Positions 34,867 through 45,133 of a DNA stretch of 64,000 nt are shown piece after piece; the stretch's first letter is position 1; the number at the start of each line of letters is the position of its first letter. Both the position numbers and the translations under genes were made by a program. The notes beneath the pieces are model-generated. The model did not search any database, was not told where the DNA came from, and saw only the letters and a list, made by a program, of their open reading frames with translations. This stretch comes from Homoserinibacter sp. YIM 151385 (GTDB taxonomy: Bacteria; Actinomycetota; Actinomycetes; Actinomycetales; Microbacteriaceae), in NCBI RefSeq assembly GCF_027912415.1, contig NZ_CP115175.1, positions 1,612,001 through 1,676,000 on the forward strand. The letters run 5' to 3'.

Positions 34867-35985
34867 TCAGAACAGGGTCGGCTGGAGCGCCGCCGCCGTC
34901 TCGGGTGCGAGCTCGGCGGCGAGCCGCGTCGCTCCGGCGCCGCTCCCCCGGCGCGCGCCGCCGGGCACGATCGCGCCGGCGCGGCCCTCCCGGCGCGCGG
35001 AGGAGCGCAGCGTGCCCGTGCCCTGCTCGAGCTCGGCGCGATCCAGCCCGTGCTTGCGGATGAGGGGGCGGATCCGCTGCGCGAGCCAGCGTCGGTACTC
35101 CTTCGGCGCGTAGACGGAGGTGCCGTAGAGCTCCGCGTAGCGCGGCACGAGATCGGGGTGCTCGCGCGCGAGCCAGTCGCGGAACCACTCCCGCACGCCG
35201 GGTCGCAGGTGCAGTGCCGAGTAGGCGACGCTCGTCGCGCCGGCCTCGGCGATCCGGCCGAGCGCCTCGTCGAGCGCGGCGCGGGAGTCGGTGAGGTGGG
35301 GCAGGACGGGCATGAGGAAGACGGCGCACCCGAGGCCCGCCTCCCGCAGGGCGCGCACGGTCGCGAGGCGCGCCGCCGTCGACGGGGTGCCCGGCTCGAT
35401 GCTCGCCTGCAGCTCCGGATCGAAGACGGCGATGGACATCGAGACGTCGACGGGGACGCGCTCGGAGGCCTCCACGAGCAGCGGCAGGTCCCGCCGCAGC
35501 AGCGTGCCCTTCGTGAGGATGCTCAGCGGCGTGCCCGAGGCGGCGAGTGCTGCGACGATGCCCGGCATGAGCCGGTAGCGCCCCTCGGCGCGCTGGTAGG
35601 GGTCGGTGTTCGTGCCGAGGGCGACGGGATGCCGGCCCCAGCTCGGGCGGGCGAGCTCGCGCGCGAGGACCTCCGCGACGTTGACCTTCACGACCACCTG
35701 ACTGTCGAAATCCCGCCCCGCATCGAGGTCGAGGTACTCGTGCGTGGGACGCGCGAAGCAGTAGACGCAGGCGTGCGAGCAGCCGCGGTAGGGATTGACC
35801 GTCCAGCCGAAGGGCAGGGCGCTCGCGCCGGGCACGCGGTTGAGCGCGCTCTTCGCGAGGATCTCGTGGAAGGTGACCCCCGCGAACTCGGGGGTCGAGA
35901 CGGAGCGCACCACATTGCTCAGCCGCGCGAGCGGGGCCAGCGCCGAGACCGCCTCCGACTCGAGTGCCTGCCCGCTCCACCGCAT
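34867..35985 (-). CDS. Rv2578c-family radical SAM protein (spore photoproduct lyase-like)
   Basis: About 372 residues. The radical SAM cluster motif is PYRGCSHACVYCFARP (CxxxCxxC), near residue 70. Other conserved parts: LGTNTDPYQRAEG, LSILTKGTLLRRD, VSMSIAVFDPEL. This family is related to SplB, which repairs UV-made spore photoproduct, but its own reaction is unknown. ATG at 35985 is preferred: a TCGAAT -10-like box lies 6 nt before it and overlaps a perfect LexA site at 35994-36009; the ATG at 36003 would put the operator inside the coding part. This suggests DNA-damage induction, in line with a repair role. Confidence 0.9.
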   Translation of the reverse strand: MRWSGQALESEAVSALAPLARLSNVVRSVSTPEFAGVTFHEILAKSALNRVPGASALPFGWTVNPYRGCSHACVYCFARPTHEYLDLDAGRDFDSQVVVKVNVAEVLARELARPSWGRHPVALGTNTDPYQRAEGRYRLMPGIVAALAASGTPLSILTKGTLLRRDLPLLVEASERVPVDVSMSIAVFDPELQASIEPGTPSTAARLATVRALREAGLGCAVFLMPVLPHLTDSRAALDEALGRIAEAGATSVAYSALHLRPGVREWFRDWLAREHPDLVPRYAELYGTSVYAPKEYRRWLAQRIRPLIRKHGLDRAELEQGTGTLRSSARREGRAGAIVPGGARRGSGAGATRLAAELAPETAAALQPTLF

Positions 35986-35993
35986 GCGGACAT

Positions 35994-36009
35994 TCGAACA
36001 CATGTTCGA
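35994..36009. promoter_or_regulatory. LexA/SOS box
   Basis: TCGAACACATGTTCGA: CGAAC-N4-GTTCG, the Gram-positive/actinobacterial LexA consensus, perfectly symmetric. It overlaps the predicted -10 of the radical SAM gene, so LexA would block it. Confidence 0.8.
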
Positions 36010-36100
36010 GCATCCGGCAAGCGACGAAACGGAACAGTGGACGATCGACCGTGCCGTCCGGAGCCGGCCCGCTCAGGCGTCAACCGTCCCGCGTGCTCGA

Positions 36101-36162
36101 GATGTGGGTTTCTCCGCGTTCGCACCGGGGATCCTCCGTGCGAATGCGGAGAAACCCGCATC
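36101..36162 (-). terminator. Long hairpin after mqo
   Basis: Arms 36101-36125 and 36138-36162 pair over 25 bp with two G-U pairs; loop CGGGGATCCTCC. It starts 5 bp after the mqo stop. It is unusually long for a terminator and could be a copy of a dispersed palindromic repeat. Confidence 0.75.
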
Positions 36163-36166
36163 TGGT

Positions 36167-37645
36167 TCAGGTCGTGATCTGCAGGGCCTTCGCCGTGCGG
36201 GCGAGCGAGCGCTTCGCCTTCTGCTTGTTGTCGGCGAGGCGCTGGCCGTAGCTCGGCACCATCTCCTCGATGCGCGGACGCCACGCCTCGACCCGGTCCG
36301 GGAAGCACTGCTCGATGAGCGAGAACATGATGGGCGCGGCCGTCGAGGCACCCGGCGAGGCGCCGAGGAGCCCCGCGATGGAGCCGTCGGCGCCCGAGAT
36401 GACCTCGGTCCCGAACTGGATCACCGGCTTGCCGTCGGCGCCGCGCTTCATGATCTGCACGCGCTGGCCCGCCGTGATGAGGCGCCAGGCGGAGCCGTCG
36501 GCCTTCGGCGCGAACTCCTGGAGCGCGGCGATCTTCTTCCTGCGGCTCGCGAAGACCTCGCTGACGAGGTAGCGCACGAGGTCGAGGTTGCTGAGCCCCG
36601 CGCCGAGGAAGGTGCCGATGTTGTGCGGCCGCAGCGCGCGGAAGAGGTCGAGCCACGAGCCCTGCTTGAGGTACTTCGTCGAGAAGCCGGCGTAGGGGCC
36701 GAACAGCAGGCTCGACTTGCCGTCCACGACCCGGGTGTCGAGGTGCGGCACCGACATCGGCGGGGCGCCGACCGAGGCCTTCCCGTACACCTTCGCGGTG
36801 TGCTTCGCGACGATCTCGGGGTCGTCGGTGCGGAGGAACTGGCCGCTGATGGGGAAGCCGCCGTAGCCGCGGATCTCCGGGATGCCGGCCTTCTGCAGCA
36901 GGTTGAGCGCGCCGCCGCCGGCGCCGACGAACACGAAGCGCGCCGTCTTCTCGATGTAGGTGCCGCCGATCTCGTGCGACATGCCGACGTGCCAGAGGCC
37001 CTCGCGGTCGCGCTTCAGGCGCTTCACGCGGTGGTCCGTCTCCAGCGTCACGCCCTCGAGCGAGGTGAGGCCGCCGAACAGCAGGCGGGTGAGCGAGCCG
37101 AAGTCGATGTCGGTGCCGGCGGCCGTGTAGGTCGCCGCGATCGGCTGGTCGCGGCGGCGGCCGGGGATGAGCGACGGCGCCCAGCGGCGGATCACGGCCG
37201 CATCCTCCGAGTACTCGATGCCCGCGAAGAGCGGGTGGTCCTTGAGCGCCTCGTAGCGCTTGCGGAGGTACTCGACGTTCTCGGTCCCCCACACGAAGCT
37301 CATGTGCGGCACGCTCGAGATGTAGCGCGAGGGGTCCGGCAGGACGCCCGTGTCGGCGAGGTGCGACCACAGCTGGCGCGAGACCTGGAACTGCTCGTTG
37401 ACCTTGACGGCGTTCGAGATGTCGATCGAGCCGTCCGCCTTCTCGGGCGTGTAGTTGAGCTCGCAGAGGGCGCTGTGCCCGGTGCCGGCGTTGTTCCACG
37501 GGTTCGAGCTCTCGAGGGCGACGTCGCTGAGCTGCTCGAAGATGCCGATCGTCCAGCTCGGCTCGAGCTGCTTGAGGATCGTCCCGAGCGTCGCGCTCAT
37601 GATCCCTCCGCCGATGAGGGCTACGTCGAGAGGCTTCGTCGTCAC
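36167..37645 (-). CDS. mqo: Malate:quinone oxidoreductase
   Basis: 492 residues. Peripheral membrane flavoenzyme of the TCA cycle that passes electrons from malate to quinone. FAD dinucleotide motif LDVALIGGGIMSATLG at the N-terminus, the family signature NPWNNAGTGHSALCELNYTP, VFVGAGGGALNLLQKAGI, GFPISGQFLR, and the C-terminal GLLGASPGASTAAPIM. No C-terminal targeting signal is needed. GTG start at 37645; TAGAAT ends 6 nt before it and there is no ribosome site, so it is probably leaderless. Actinobacteria commonly use Mqo instead of, or in addition to, soluble malate dehydrogenase. Confidence 0.97.
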   Translation of the reverse strand: MTTKPLDVALIGGGIMSATLGTILKQLEPSWTIGIFEQLSDVALESSNPWNNAGTGHSALCELNYTPEKADGSIDISNAVKVNEQFQVSRQLWSHLADTGVLPDPSRYISSVPHMSFVWGTENVEYLRKRYEALKDHPLFAGIEYSEDAAVIRRWAPSLIPGRRRDQPIAATYTAAGTDIDFGSLTRLLFGGLTSLEGVTLETDHRVKRLKRDREGLWHVGMSHEIGGTYIEKTARFVFVGAGGGALNLLQKAGIPEIRGYGGFPISGQFLRTDDPEIVAKHTAKVYGKASVGAPPMSVPHLDTRVVDGKSSLLFGPYAGFSTKYLKQGSWLDLFRALRPHNIGTFLGAGLSNLDLVRYLVSEVFASRRKKIAALQEFAPKADGSAWRLITAGQRVQIMKRGADGKPVIQFGTEVISGADGSIAGLLGASPGASTAAPIMFSLIEQCFPDRVEAWRPRIEEMVPSYGQRLADNKQKAKRSLARTAKALQITT

Positions 37646-37651
37646 CCGCCC

Positions 37652-37657
37652 ATTCTA
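37652..37657 (-). promoter_or_regulatory. mqo -10 box (leaderless)
   Basis: TAGAAT on the minus strand with a 6-nt spacer (GGGCGG) to the GTG start. Confidence 0.5.
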
Positions 37658-37688
37658 GGAGCCCGCCGGGAGGGCGCCCGCCAGGTGG

Positions 37689-38348
37689 TCAGAGGCCGAG
37701 CTTTCGGAGCTCCGCGTCCATCCGCGCCGCCATCTCCGCATACCCCTCGTCGTTCGGGTGGAGGCCGTCGGCCGCCATCCACTCGGGATGCCCCTCGATC
37801 CAGCGGGAGGCGCCGGGGATGTACTCGGCGTCGATGGCCGCTGCGGCGTCCCGGACCCAGCCGATGATCGCCGCGACCGACTCGGGTCGCTCGTCGGTGT
37901 ACCAGAACGGCTCCACGACGATGATGCGGGACTCGGGCAGCTCGTCGCGCAGCCGTTCGAGATCGGCGTCGATCTGCGCCTCGATCGCCTCGGGACCGAA
38001 GCGGTACGAGAAGTTGTCGTTGAGGCCCATCGTGATGAAGAGGAGGTCGGGATCCTGCCGGATGACGGCCGCCGGGAGGTCGAGGGTGCCGCGGTTGTTG
38101 ACGAAGCCGAGCCCGTTGACGCTCGGGTTGAACTCGCGCCAGCCGCGTTCGGTCGAGATGATCGTCGACCAGCGCCGGGACTCCTCCGAGGCGCCGGTGC
38201 CGAGCGTGTAGGAGTCGCCGTAGAAGGCGGCGAGCGGGGCGTCGGGGTCGGTCACGGGGCCCTCCGGATCCGAGGATGCCGGCGCGCAGCCGGCCAGGAC
38301 GACGGCCGCCCCGAGCAGGGCGGCGGCGAGCGCGACTCGAGACCTCAT
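37689..38348 (-). CDS. SGNH/GDSL hydrolase, lipoprotein
   Basis: 219 residues. Signal peptide with lipobox VVLAGCAP, so lipid-anchored outside. SGNH blocks: nucleophile Ser in AAFYGDSYTLG, Gly block in NGLGFVNNRG, Asn in ITMGLNDNFS, and the Asp/His pair in ADGLHPNDEGY. These are esterases or acyl hydrolases, often acting on polysaccharide or lipid esters. The start at 38348 (MRSRVALAAALLG) gives a normal signal peptide. Monocistronic between mqo and a small membrane protein gene. Confidence 0.9.
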   Translation of the reverse strand: MRSRVALAAALLGAAVVLAGCAPASSDPEGPVTDPDAPLAAFYGDSYTLGTGASEESRRWSTIISTERGWREFNPSVNGLGFVNNRGTLDLPAAVIRQDPDLLFITMGLNDNFSYRFGPEAIEAQIDADLERLRDELPESRIIVVEPFWYTDERPESVAAIIGWVRDAAAAIDAEYIPGASRWIEGHPEWMAADGLHPNDEGYAEMAARMDAELRKLGL

Positions 38349-38395
38349 GCAGGGTATTCGAGCAGGCGGCCCCGACGGTTCGCTCTGAACGGGGA

Positions 38396-38584
38396 TCAGT
38401 CCTCGCCGCGCGCCTGCTCGAGCTCGCGGCGCTCGAGCTGCTCGCGTCGCGCACGGCGCGCCAGCAGGAGGAGCAGCCCGCAGGTCACGAGCCCGATCGC
38501 CACCGCGACCACGCCGAAGACCGTGTCCACGCCGGCATCGGCGAGACGCAGGCGCTGGGGTTCGGCGGAGAGGATGAGCAGCAT
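38396..38584 (-). CDS. Small single-span membrane protein (62 aa, hypothetical)
   Basis: 62 residues from ATG at 38584, with AGGGA 9-13 nt upstream. Sequence: short N-terminus, one membrane helix (about 20-42, FGVVAVAIGLVTCGLLLLLA) and a strongly charged tail RRARREQLERRELEQ. No family was recognised. It could be a translated spacer ORF; the hydrophobic helix followed by a basic then amphipathic tail supports a real protein. Confidence 0.5.
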   Translation of the reverse strand: MLLILSAEPQRLRLADAGVDTVFGVVAVAIGLVTCGLLLLLARRARREQLERRELEQARGED

Positions 38585-38683
38585 CGGGGGCTTCCCTGAG
38601 GACGGACGTGGACGAGCTCGCCGTCGAGCCCCGCACACTCTGACACGCCCCCCGAGTGGGGGTCAAGACATGCGGCGAAGCCC

Positions 38684-38728
38684 GCACCTCGACGGCCCAG
38701 CACCTCGACGGCCCCCGCACCTCGACCG
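38684..38728. repeat. Short direct repeats before asd terminus
   Basis: GCACCTCGAC occurs at 38684, 38700 and 38717 (spacing 16-17 bp) in the 173-bp gap 38585-38757. No gene is seen there. Confidence 0.6.
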
Positions 38729-38757
38729 CTCAGACGGCGAGGCCCGCACCCCGGATG

Positions 38758-39834
<1,077 letters not shown>

Positions 39835-39903
39835 CTAGGCCGCAGCGCACCCGCCCTCGCGGTACGGGCGCTCATGGCGCGGAGGTCGGCAGGATGTCGT
39901 GGA

Positions 39904-41169
<1,266 letters not shown>

Positions 41170-41261
41170 GGGGCTCCTGGCGGTGGTTCGGGGACGCTCC
41201 ATCCTAGCGAGCGGAGGCCTCCTCCCACGCCACATCGCATGCCGTCGGCGGCATGCGGCGC

Positions 41262-41660
41262 TCAGGCGGCGGCGAGGCGCAGGATGTTGCCGGCCGGGTC
41301 GCGGAAGGCGCAGTCGCGCGGTCCCCAGTCCTGGTCCATCGGCTCCTGGACGATCTCGGCGCCGGACGCGCGGACGCGCGCGAACGCCGCGTCGACGTCG
41401 TCGGCCTTGAAGATCAGGTTCGGGAGCATGCCCTTCACGAGCAGCTCCTGGAGGGCGTCGCCGTCCTCCTGCGAGCGTCCCGCGTGCGGCTCGGAGAGCA
41501 CCAGCTCCGCCGCCTCGTCCGGGCTGCCGAGGGTCACCCAGCGGTGCGGGCCGTACTCGACGGTGTTCCGCACCTCGAAGCCGAGGGCGTCGCGATAGAA
41601 CGCGACGGCGGCGTCGATGTCGTCGACGGTGATGTTCACGAAGCGCAGCGCGATGGTCAT
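41262..41660 (-). CDS. VOC (glyoxalase/bleomycin resistance) superfamily protein
   Basis: 132 residues. One VOC module pair: [23 protein letters not shown] at the start, [18 protein letters not shown] in the middle, and [19 protein letters not shown] at the end. Metal ligands are plausible (His/Glu positions), but the substrate is unknown; such proteins are isomerases, dioxygenases or resistance proteins. Its -10-like TAGCGT contains the stop codon of the AraC-type gene, and the ATG follows 6 nt later, so a leaderless start inside the preceding gene's end is likely. Confidence 0.9.
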   Translation of the reverse strand: MTIALRFVNITVDDIDAAVAFYRDALGFEVRNTVEYGPHRWVTLGSPDEAAELVLSEPHAGRSQEDGDALQELLVKGMLPNLIFKADDVDAAFARVRASGAEIVQEPMDQDWGPRDCAFRDPAGNILRLAAA

Positions 41661-41666
41661 GGCGCC

Positions 41667-41672
41667 ACGCTA
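41667..41672 (-). promoter_or_regulatory. Putative -10 box of the VOC gene
   Basis: TAGCGT on the minus strand, 6 nt before ATG at 41660; its first three bases are the stop codon of the upstream gene. Confidence 0.4.
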
Positions 41673-42134
41673 CGCCCGCGCGCCCGCATCCGGCTTCTCG
41701 GATCCTGCCCGATCCGCAGGGCTCGGCGGCCGCCCCGGGAGCCGGACCGGGCGGCCGACCGCGCGCGCCACGCAGCCCGGCATCGACTCGATGGCGTCGT
41801 GGTCGCGCGCGCGGTAGGCGCTCGGCGTCTCGCCGGTCAGCTGGAGGAAGGCGCTGCTGAAGGAGCCGAGGGAGCTGTAGCCGACCGCGGTGCAGGCCTC
41901 CGTCACGCCGAGGCCGCCGCGCAGCAGCGTCATGGCGCGCTCGATGCGCCGCGTCATGAGATAGGCGTTGGGGCTCTCGCCGTAGGCGGCTCGGAAGCGC
42001 CGTGAGAAGTGCGCCGGCGACATGAGCGCGTGCCGCGCGACGGCGGCGACGTCGAGCCCGACAGCGAACTCGCGGTCCATGAGGTCGCGCGCCCGCCGGA
42101 GGGCGACGAGCTCGGCACGGCGCTCGGGGGTCAT
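41670..42134 (-). CDS. AraC-type HTH regulator (DNA-binding domain only)
   Basis: 154 residues. Two HTHs of an AraC/XylS domain (about 10-110): [35 protein letters not shown] in parts, and [42 protein letters not shown] in parts. There is no effector domain, only a Pro/Arg-rich tail of about 40 residues. Such short AraC proteins next to a VOC gene are often its activator. It starts 18 bp from the recR stop. Confidence 0.9.
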   Translation of the reverse strand: MTPERRAELVALRRARDLMDREFAVGLDVAAVARHALMSPAHFSRRFRAAYGESPNAYLMTRRIERAMTLLRGGLGVTEACTAVGYSSLGSFSSAFLQLTGETPSAYRARDHDAIESMPGCVARAVGRPVRLPGRPPSPADRAGSEKPDAGARA

Positions 42135-42152
42135 GCGGGACTCGCGGCCGGG

Positions 42153-42749
42153 CTAGTCGACGAGGCGCCGGCCCTCGAAGGCGCGGCCGAGGGTGACCTC
42201 GTCGGCGTACTCGAGGTCGCCGCCGACGGGGAGCCCGGAGGCGAGGCGCGTCACCCGCAGGCCGGGCTGGATGAGGAGGCGGGTCAGGTAGGTCGCCGTC
42301 GCCTCGCCCTCGAGGTTCGGGTCGGTCGCGATGATGACCTCGGTGACGGTGCCGTCCGCGAGGCGCTGCAGCAGCTGCGAGATGCGGAGATCGTCGGGGC
42401 CGATGCCGTCGATGGGGCTGATGGCGCCGCCGAGCACGTGGTAGAGCCCGCGGAACTCGCGCGTGCGCTCGATCGCGACGACGTCCTTCGCCTCCTCGAC
42501 GACGCAGATCGTCGTCGGGCTGCGACGCGGGTCGCGGCAGATGCCGCACAGCTCCTGCTCGGCGACGTTGCCGCACTGCTGGCAGAAGCGGACCTTCTCG
42601 CGGATGTCGGTGAGCGTCTGCGCGAGCTTCGTCGTGTCGAAGGACTCGGTCTGCACGATGTGGAACGCGATGCGCTGCGCCGACTTCGGCCCGATGCCGG
42701 GAAGGCGGCCGAGCTCGTCGATGAGGTCCTGCACGATGCCCTCGTACAC
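42153..42749 (-). CDS. recR: Recombination protein RecR
   Basis: 198 residues. Works with RecF and RecO in gap repair. HhH near the N-terminus ([23 protein letters not shown] in parts), zinc finger CQQCGN...CGICRDPRR, Toprim domain ([37 protein letters not shown]). It lies 3 bp downstream of dnaX, the widely conserved dnaX-recR pair. Confidence 0.97.
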   Translation of the reverse strand: MYEGIVQDLIDELGRLPGIGPKSAQRIAFHIVQTESFDTTKLAQTLTDIREKVRFCQQCGNVAEQELCGICRDPRRSPTTICVVEEAKDVVAIERTREFRGLYHVLGGAISPIDGIGPDDLRISQLLQRLADGTVTEVIIATDPNLEGEATATYLTRLLIQPGLRVTRLASGLPVGGDLEYADEVTLGRAFEGRRLVD

Positions 42750-42752
42750 GGC

Positions 42753-45026
42753 CTACTCCTCGCTCGCGGGGCTCGCGGGAGCGATCGGCCGGACCGCCGA
42801 GGCGACCTGCTCCTCCTCGATGAAGCTCGCCTGGAGCAGCTCGCGCACGACCGCCTCCCCATAGCGGGCACGGCCGTTCGGCGCCGCGGCGGGCGCGAGC
42901 GGCTCGGGCGCGGGCGCCGAGGCGGCGCGCGCCTCGCCCTGCTCGCGCGGCGTCGCGGCGCGCTGCGGGGCGCCGCGCGTCGCCGCCCCGGGCTGCGAGG
43001 GGACGGAGGGGCGGGATGCCGGGGCGCGCTCGGCGACGCTCGTCGGGGCCGTCTCGGCGCGGCTCGGCGGGCCCATGTCGTCGGGCTCGGGCTCGGGCGC
43101 GCTCGGGGGCGCGTCCGCATCGCTCGGGATCTTCGCGACCACCCAGTCCGAGGTGGAGGCGGGGGCGGGGGCTGACGGCCTCGCGGGGGTGGACGGCTTC
43201 GCAGGGGCAGCGGGCGGGGCGGGCTTCGCGGGGCGCGGCTCGGCCGGCGTGGGCGACGCGGCCGTCTCGACGCGGGCGATGTACTTCACGCGGAGCCCGA
43301 GCACCTCGAGGATCGCGCGGCGCAGGAGCTCGCTCGTGCTCTCGCCGGCGGTGACCGGCTCCTTGAACCGCTGCACGTCGCGCTCGCTCGGGAAGCTCAG
43401 CGTCAGCACGTCGCCGTCGAGGGCGCGGGCCTGTGCCGTGAAGACGACCATCCAGGCGCTCCGCTTCGCCTTCTCGACGACCTCGAGCACCTCCGGCCAC
43501 GCGTCGCGCAGCTGCTGGAGCGACACGGGGCCGACGGAGGCGGGCGCGGCGGGGCGCTGGGCGCGCTCGTGGGGCTGCTGGATCCGCGGCACCTCGGCCG
43601 CGGGCTCGGCGTCCGCCACGGCGGCGGGCGGCGGCGCGGCGGCCGACGCGGGCGCAGGAGCGGCCTCGGCCGCGGACGCGGCAGCGGGCGCGGCAGCGGG
43701 CGCGGCAGCGGGCGCGGCAGCGGGCGCGGCAGCGGGCGCGGCAGCGGGCGCGGCGACGGGCGCAGGAGCGGCCTCAGCCGGAGCAGCCGACGCCTGGGGC
43801 CGGGCCGCCGGAGCGGGCGCCGCCGCCGGAGCAGCTCCAGCCGCCGCACCGCCCGGCGCGCCGTCGATGCCGACCCGGCGCTCGAGCCGCTCGACGCGGG
43901 CGAGCGCGCCGCGCTCCGTCGCATCCGCTGCCGGCACGAGCAGGCGCGCCGCGAGGAGCTCGAGGTGGAGCCGCGGCGAGGTCGCCCCCGACATCTCGGT
44001 GAGCGCCTGGTTCACGACGTCGGCCGCGCGCGAGAGCTCCGCCTCGCCGAAGGCGAGCGCCTGGTGCTGCATGCGCTCGAGCTCGTCGGCGGGGACGCCG
44101 CGGAGCACCGCCGCGGCGCCCTCCCGCGTCGCGGCGACGACGATGAGGTCGCGGAGGCGCTCGAGCAGGTCCTCGACGAAGCGCCGCGGATCCTGACCCG
44201 TCTGCACGACGCGATCGATCGCCGCGAAGGCCGTCGCGGCCTCCCGCGAGCCGAGCGCGTCGACGACCTCGTCGAGGAGGGCGGCGTGCGTGTAGCCGAG
44301 GAGCGCAACCGCGCGCTCGTACTCGACGACCGTGCCCTCGGAGCCCGCGATGAGCTGATCGAGCAGCGAGAGCGTGTCGCGCACCGAGCCGCCGCCCGCC
44401 CGCACGACGAGCGGCAGCACGCCCGGCTGCACCTCGACGCCCTCCGACTCGGCGAGCTGCTGCACGTACTCGAGCATCTGCGCGGGCGGCACGAGTCGGA
44501 AGGGGTAGTGGTGGGTGCGGCTGCGGATCGTGCCGATGACCTTGTCGGGCTCGGTCGTCGCGAAGATGAACTTCACGTGCTCCGGCGGCTCCTCGACGAT
44601 CTTGAGGAGCGCGTTGAAGCCCTGCGGCGTCACCATGTGCGCCTCGTCGAGGATGAAGATCTTGAAGCGGTCCCGGGCGGGCGCGAAGAACGCGCGCTCG
44701 CGCAGGTCGCGGGCGTCGTCGACGCCGTTGTGGCTCGCCGCGTCGATCTCGACGACGTCCAGCGATCCGCCCCCGCCGCGGCCGAGCTCGACGCAACTCT
44801 CGCAGGTGCCGCACGGGGTGTCGGTGGGGCCTTCTGCGCAGTTGAGGCAGCGGGCGAGGATGCGCGCGCTCGTCGTCTTGCCGCAGCCGCGCGGGCCGCT
44901 GAAGAGATAGGCGTGGTTGACGCGGTCCGTGCGGAGCGCGGTGCGGAGCGGGTCGGTCACCTGCACCTGGCCGATCAGCTCGGCGAAGGTGTCGGGCCGG
45001 TATCGGCGGTAGAGGGCGGTGACCAC
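42753..45026 (-). CDS. dnaX: DNA polymerase III gamma/tau subunit
   Basis: 757 residues. Clamp-loader ATPase. AAA+ domain: Walker [19 protein letters not shown], zinc cluster [19 protein letters not shown], Walker [11 protein letters not shown], sensor [35 protein letters not shown]. Domain III to about 365, then a long Ala/Pro-rich linker with a perfect 12-bp DNA repeat, then a tau-like domain ([19 protein letters not shown]) and another Pro-rich tail. GTG start at 45026 with TATCCT 6 nt upstream. The tail ends near recR. Confidence 0.96.
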   Translation of the reverse strand: MVTALYRRYRPDTFAELIGQVQVTDPLRTALRTDRVNHAYLFSGPRGCGKTTSARILARCLNCAEGPTDTPCGTCESCVELGRGGGGSLDVVEIDAASHNGVDDARDLRERAFFAPARDRFKIFILDEAHMVTPQGFNALLKIVEEPPEHVKFIFATTEPDKVIGTIRSRTHHYPFRLVPPAQMLEYVQQLAESEGVEVQPGVLPLVVRAGGGSVRDTLSLLDQLIAGSEGTVVEYERAVALLGYTHAALLDEVVDALGSREAATAFAAIDRVVQTGQDPRRFVEDLLERLRDLIVVAATREGAAAVLRGVPADELERMQHQALAFGEAELSRAADVVNQALTEMSGATSPRLHLELLAARLLVPAADATERGALARVERLERRVGIDGAPGGAAAGAAPAAAPAPAARPQASAAPAEAAPAPVAAPAAAPAAAPAAAPAAAPAAAPAAASAAEAAPAPASAAAPPPAAVADAEPAAEVPRIQQPHERAQRPAAPASVGPVSLQQLRDAWPEVLEVVEKAKRSAWMVVFTAQARALDGDVLTLSFPSERDVQRFKEPVTAGESTSELLRRAILEVLGLRVKYIARVETAASPTPAEPRPAKPAPPAAPAKPSTPARPSAPAPASTSDWVVAKIPSDADAPPSAPEPEPDDMGPPSRAETAPTSVAERAPASRPSVPSQPGAATRGAPQRAATPREQGEARAASAPAPEPLAPAAAPNGRARYGEAVVRELLQASFIEEEQVASAVRPIAPASPASEE
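43681..43752. repeat. 12-bp tandem repeat, six copies, inside dnaX
   Basis: GCAGCGGGCGCG repeated six times without change, coding for an Ala-Ala-Pro-Ala run in the linker of tau. Likely to vary in copy number between strains. Confidence 0.9.
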
Positions 45027-45032
45027 CCGTTC

Positions 45033-45038
45033 AGGATA
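45033..45038 (-). promoter_or_regulatory. dnaX -10 box (leaderless GTG)
   Basis: TATCCT on the minus strand, 6-nt spacer (GAACGG) to the GTG at 45026. Confidence 0.5.
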
Positions 45039-45121
45039 GTCGCCGCCCCCGACGTCCAGCCGAGTCGAGCAGGCCCGCGTGCGCGTCCGGCGGCGTTCGC
45101 GAGACTCGCGCCGGCCCTTGC

Positions 45122-45127
45122 TACGTT
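45122..45127 (+). promoter_or_regulatory. GH10 gene -10 box (extended, leaderless)
   Basis: TACGTT preceded by TGC, giving an extended -10 (TGcTACGTT), with a 6-nt spacer to the ATG at 45134. Confidence 0.5.
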
Positions 45128-45133
45128 CACCGC

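Noticed and set aside
41170-41261. Lysine riboswitch before lysC
   Set aside because: The leader before lysC is short and carries a normal ribosome site; no L-box-like structure is visible.
43681-43752. Regular repeats that could suggest a CRISPR-like array
   Set aside because: Units are contiguous 12-mers without spacers and lie in frame within dnaX.
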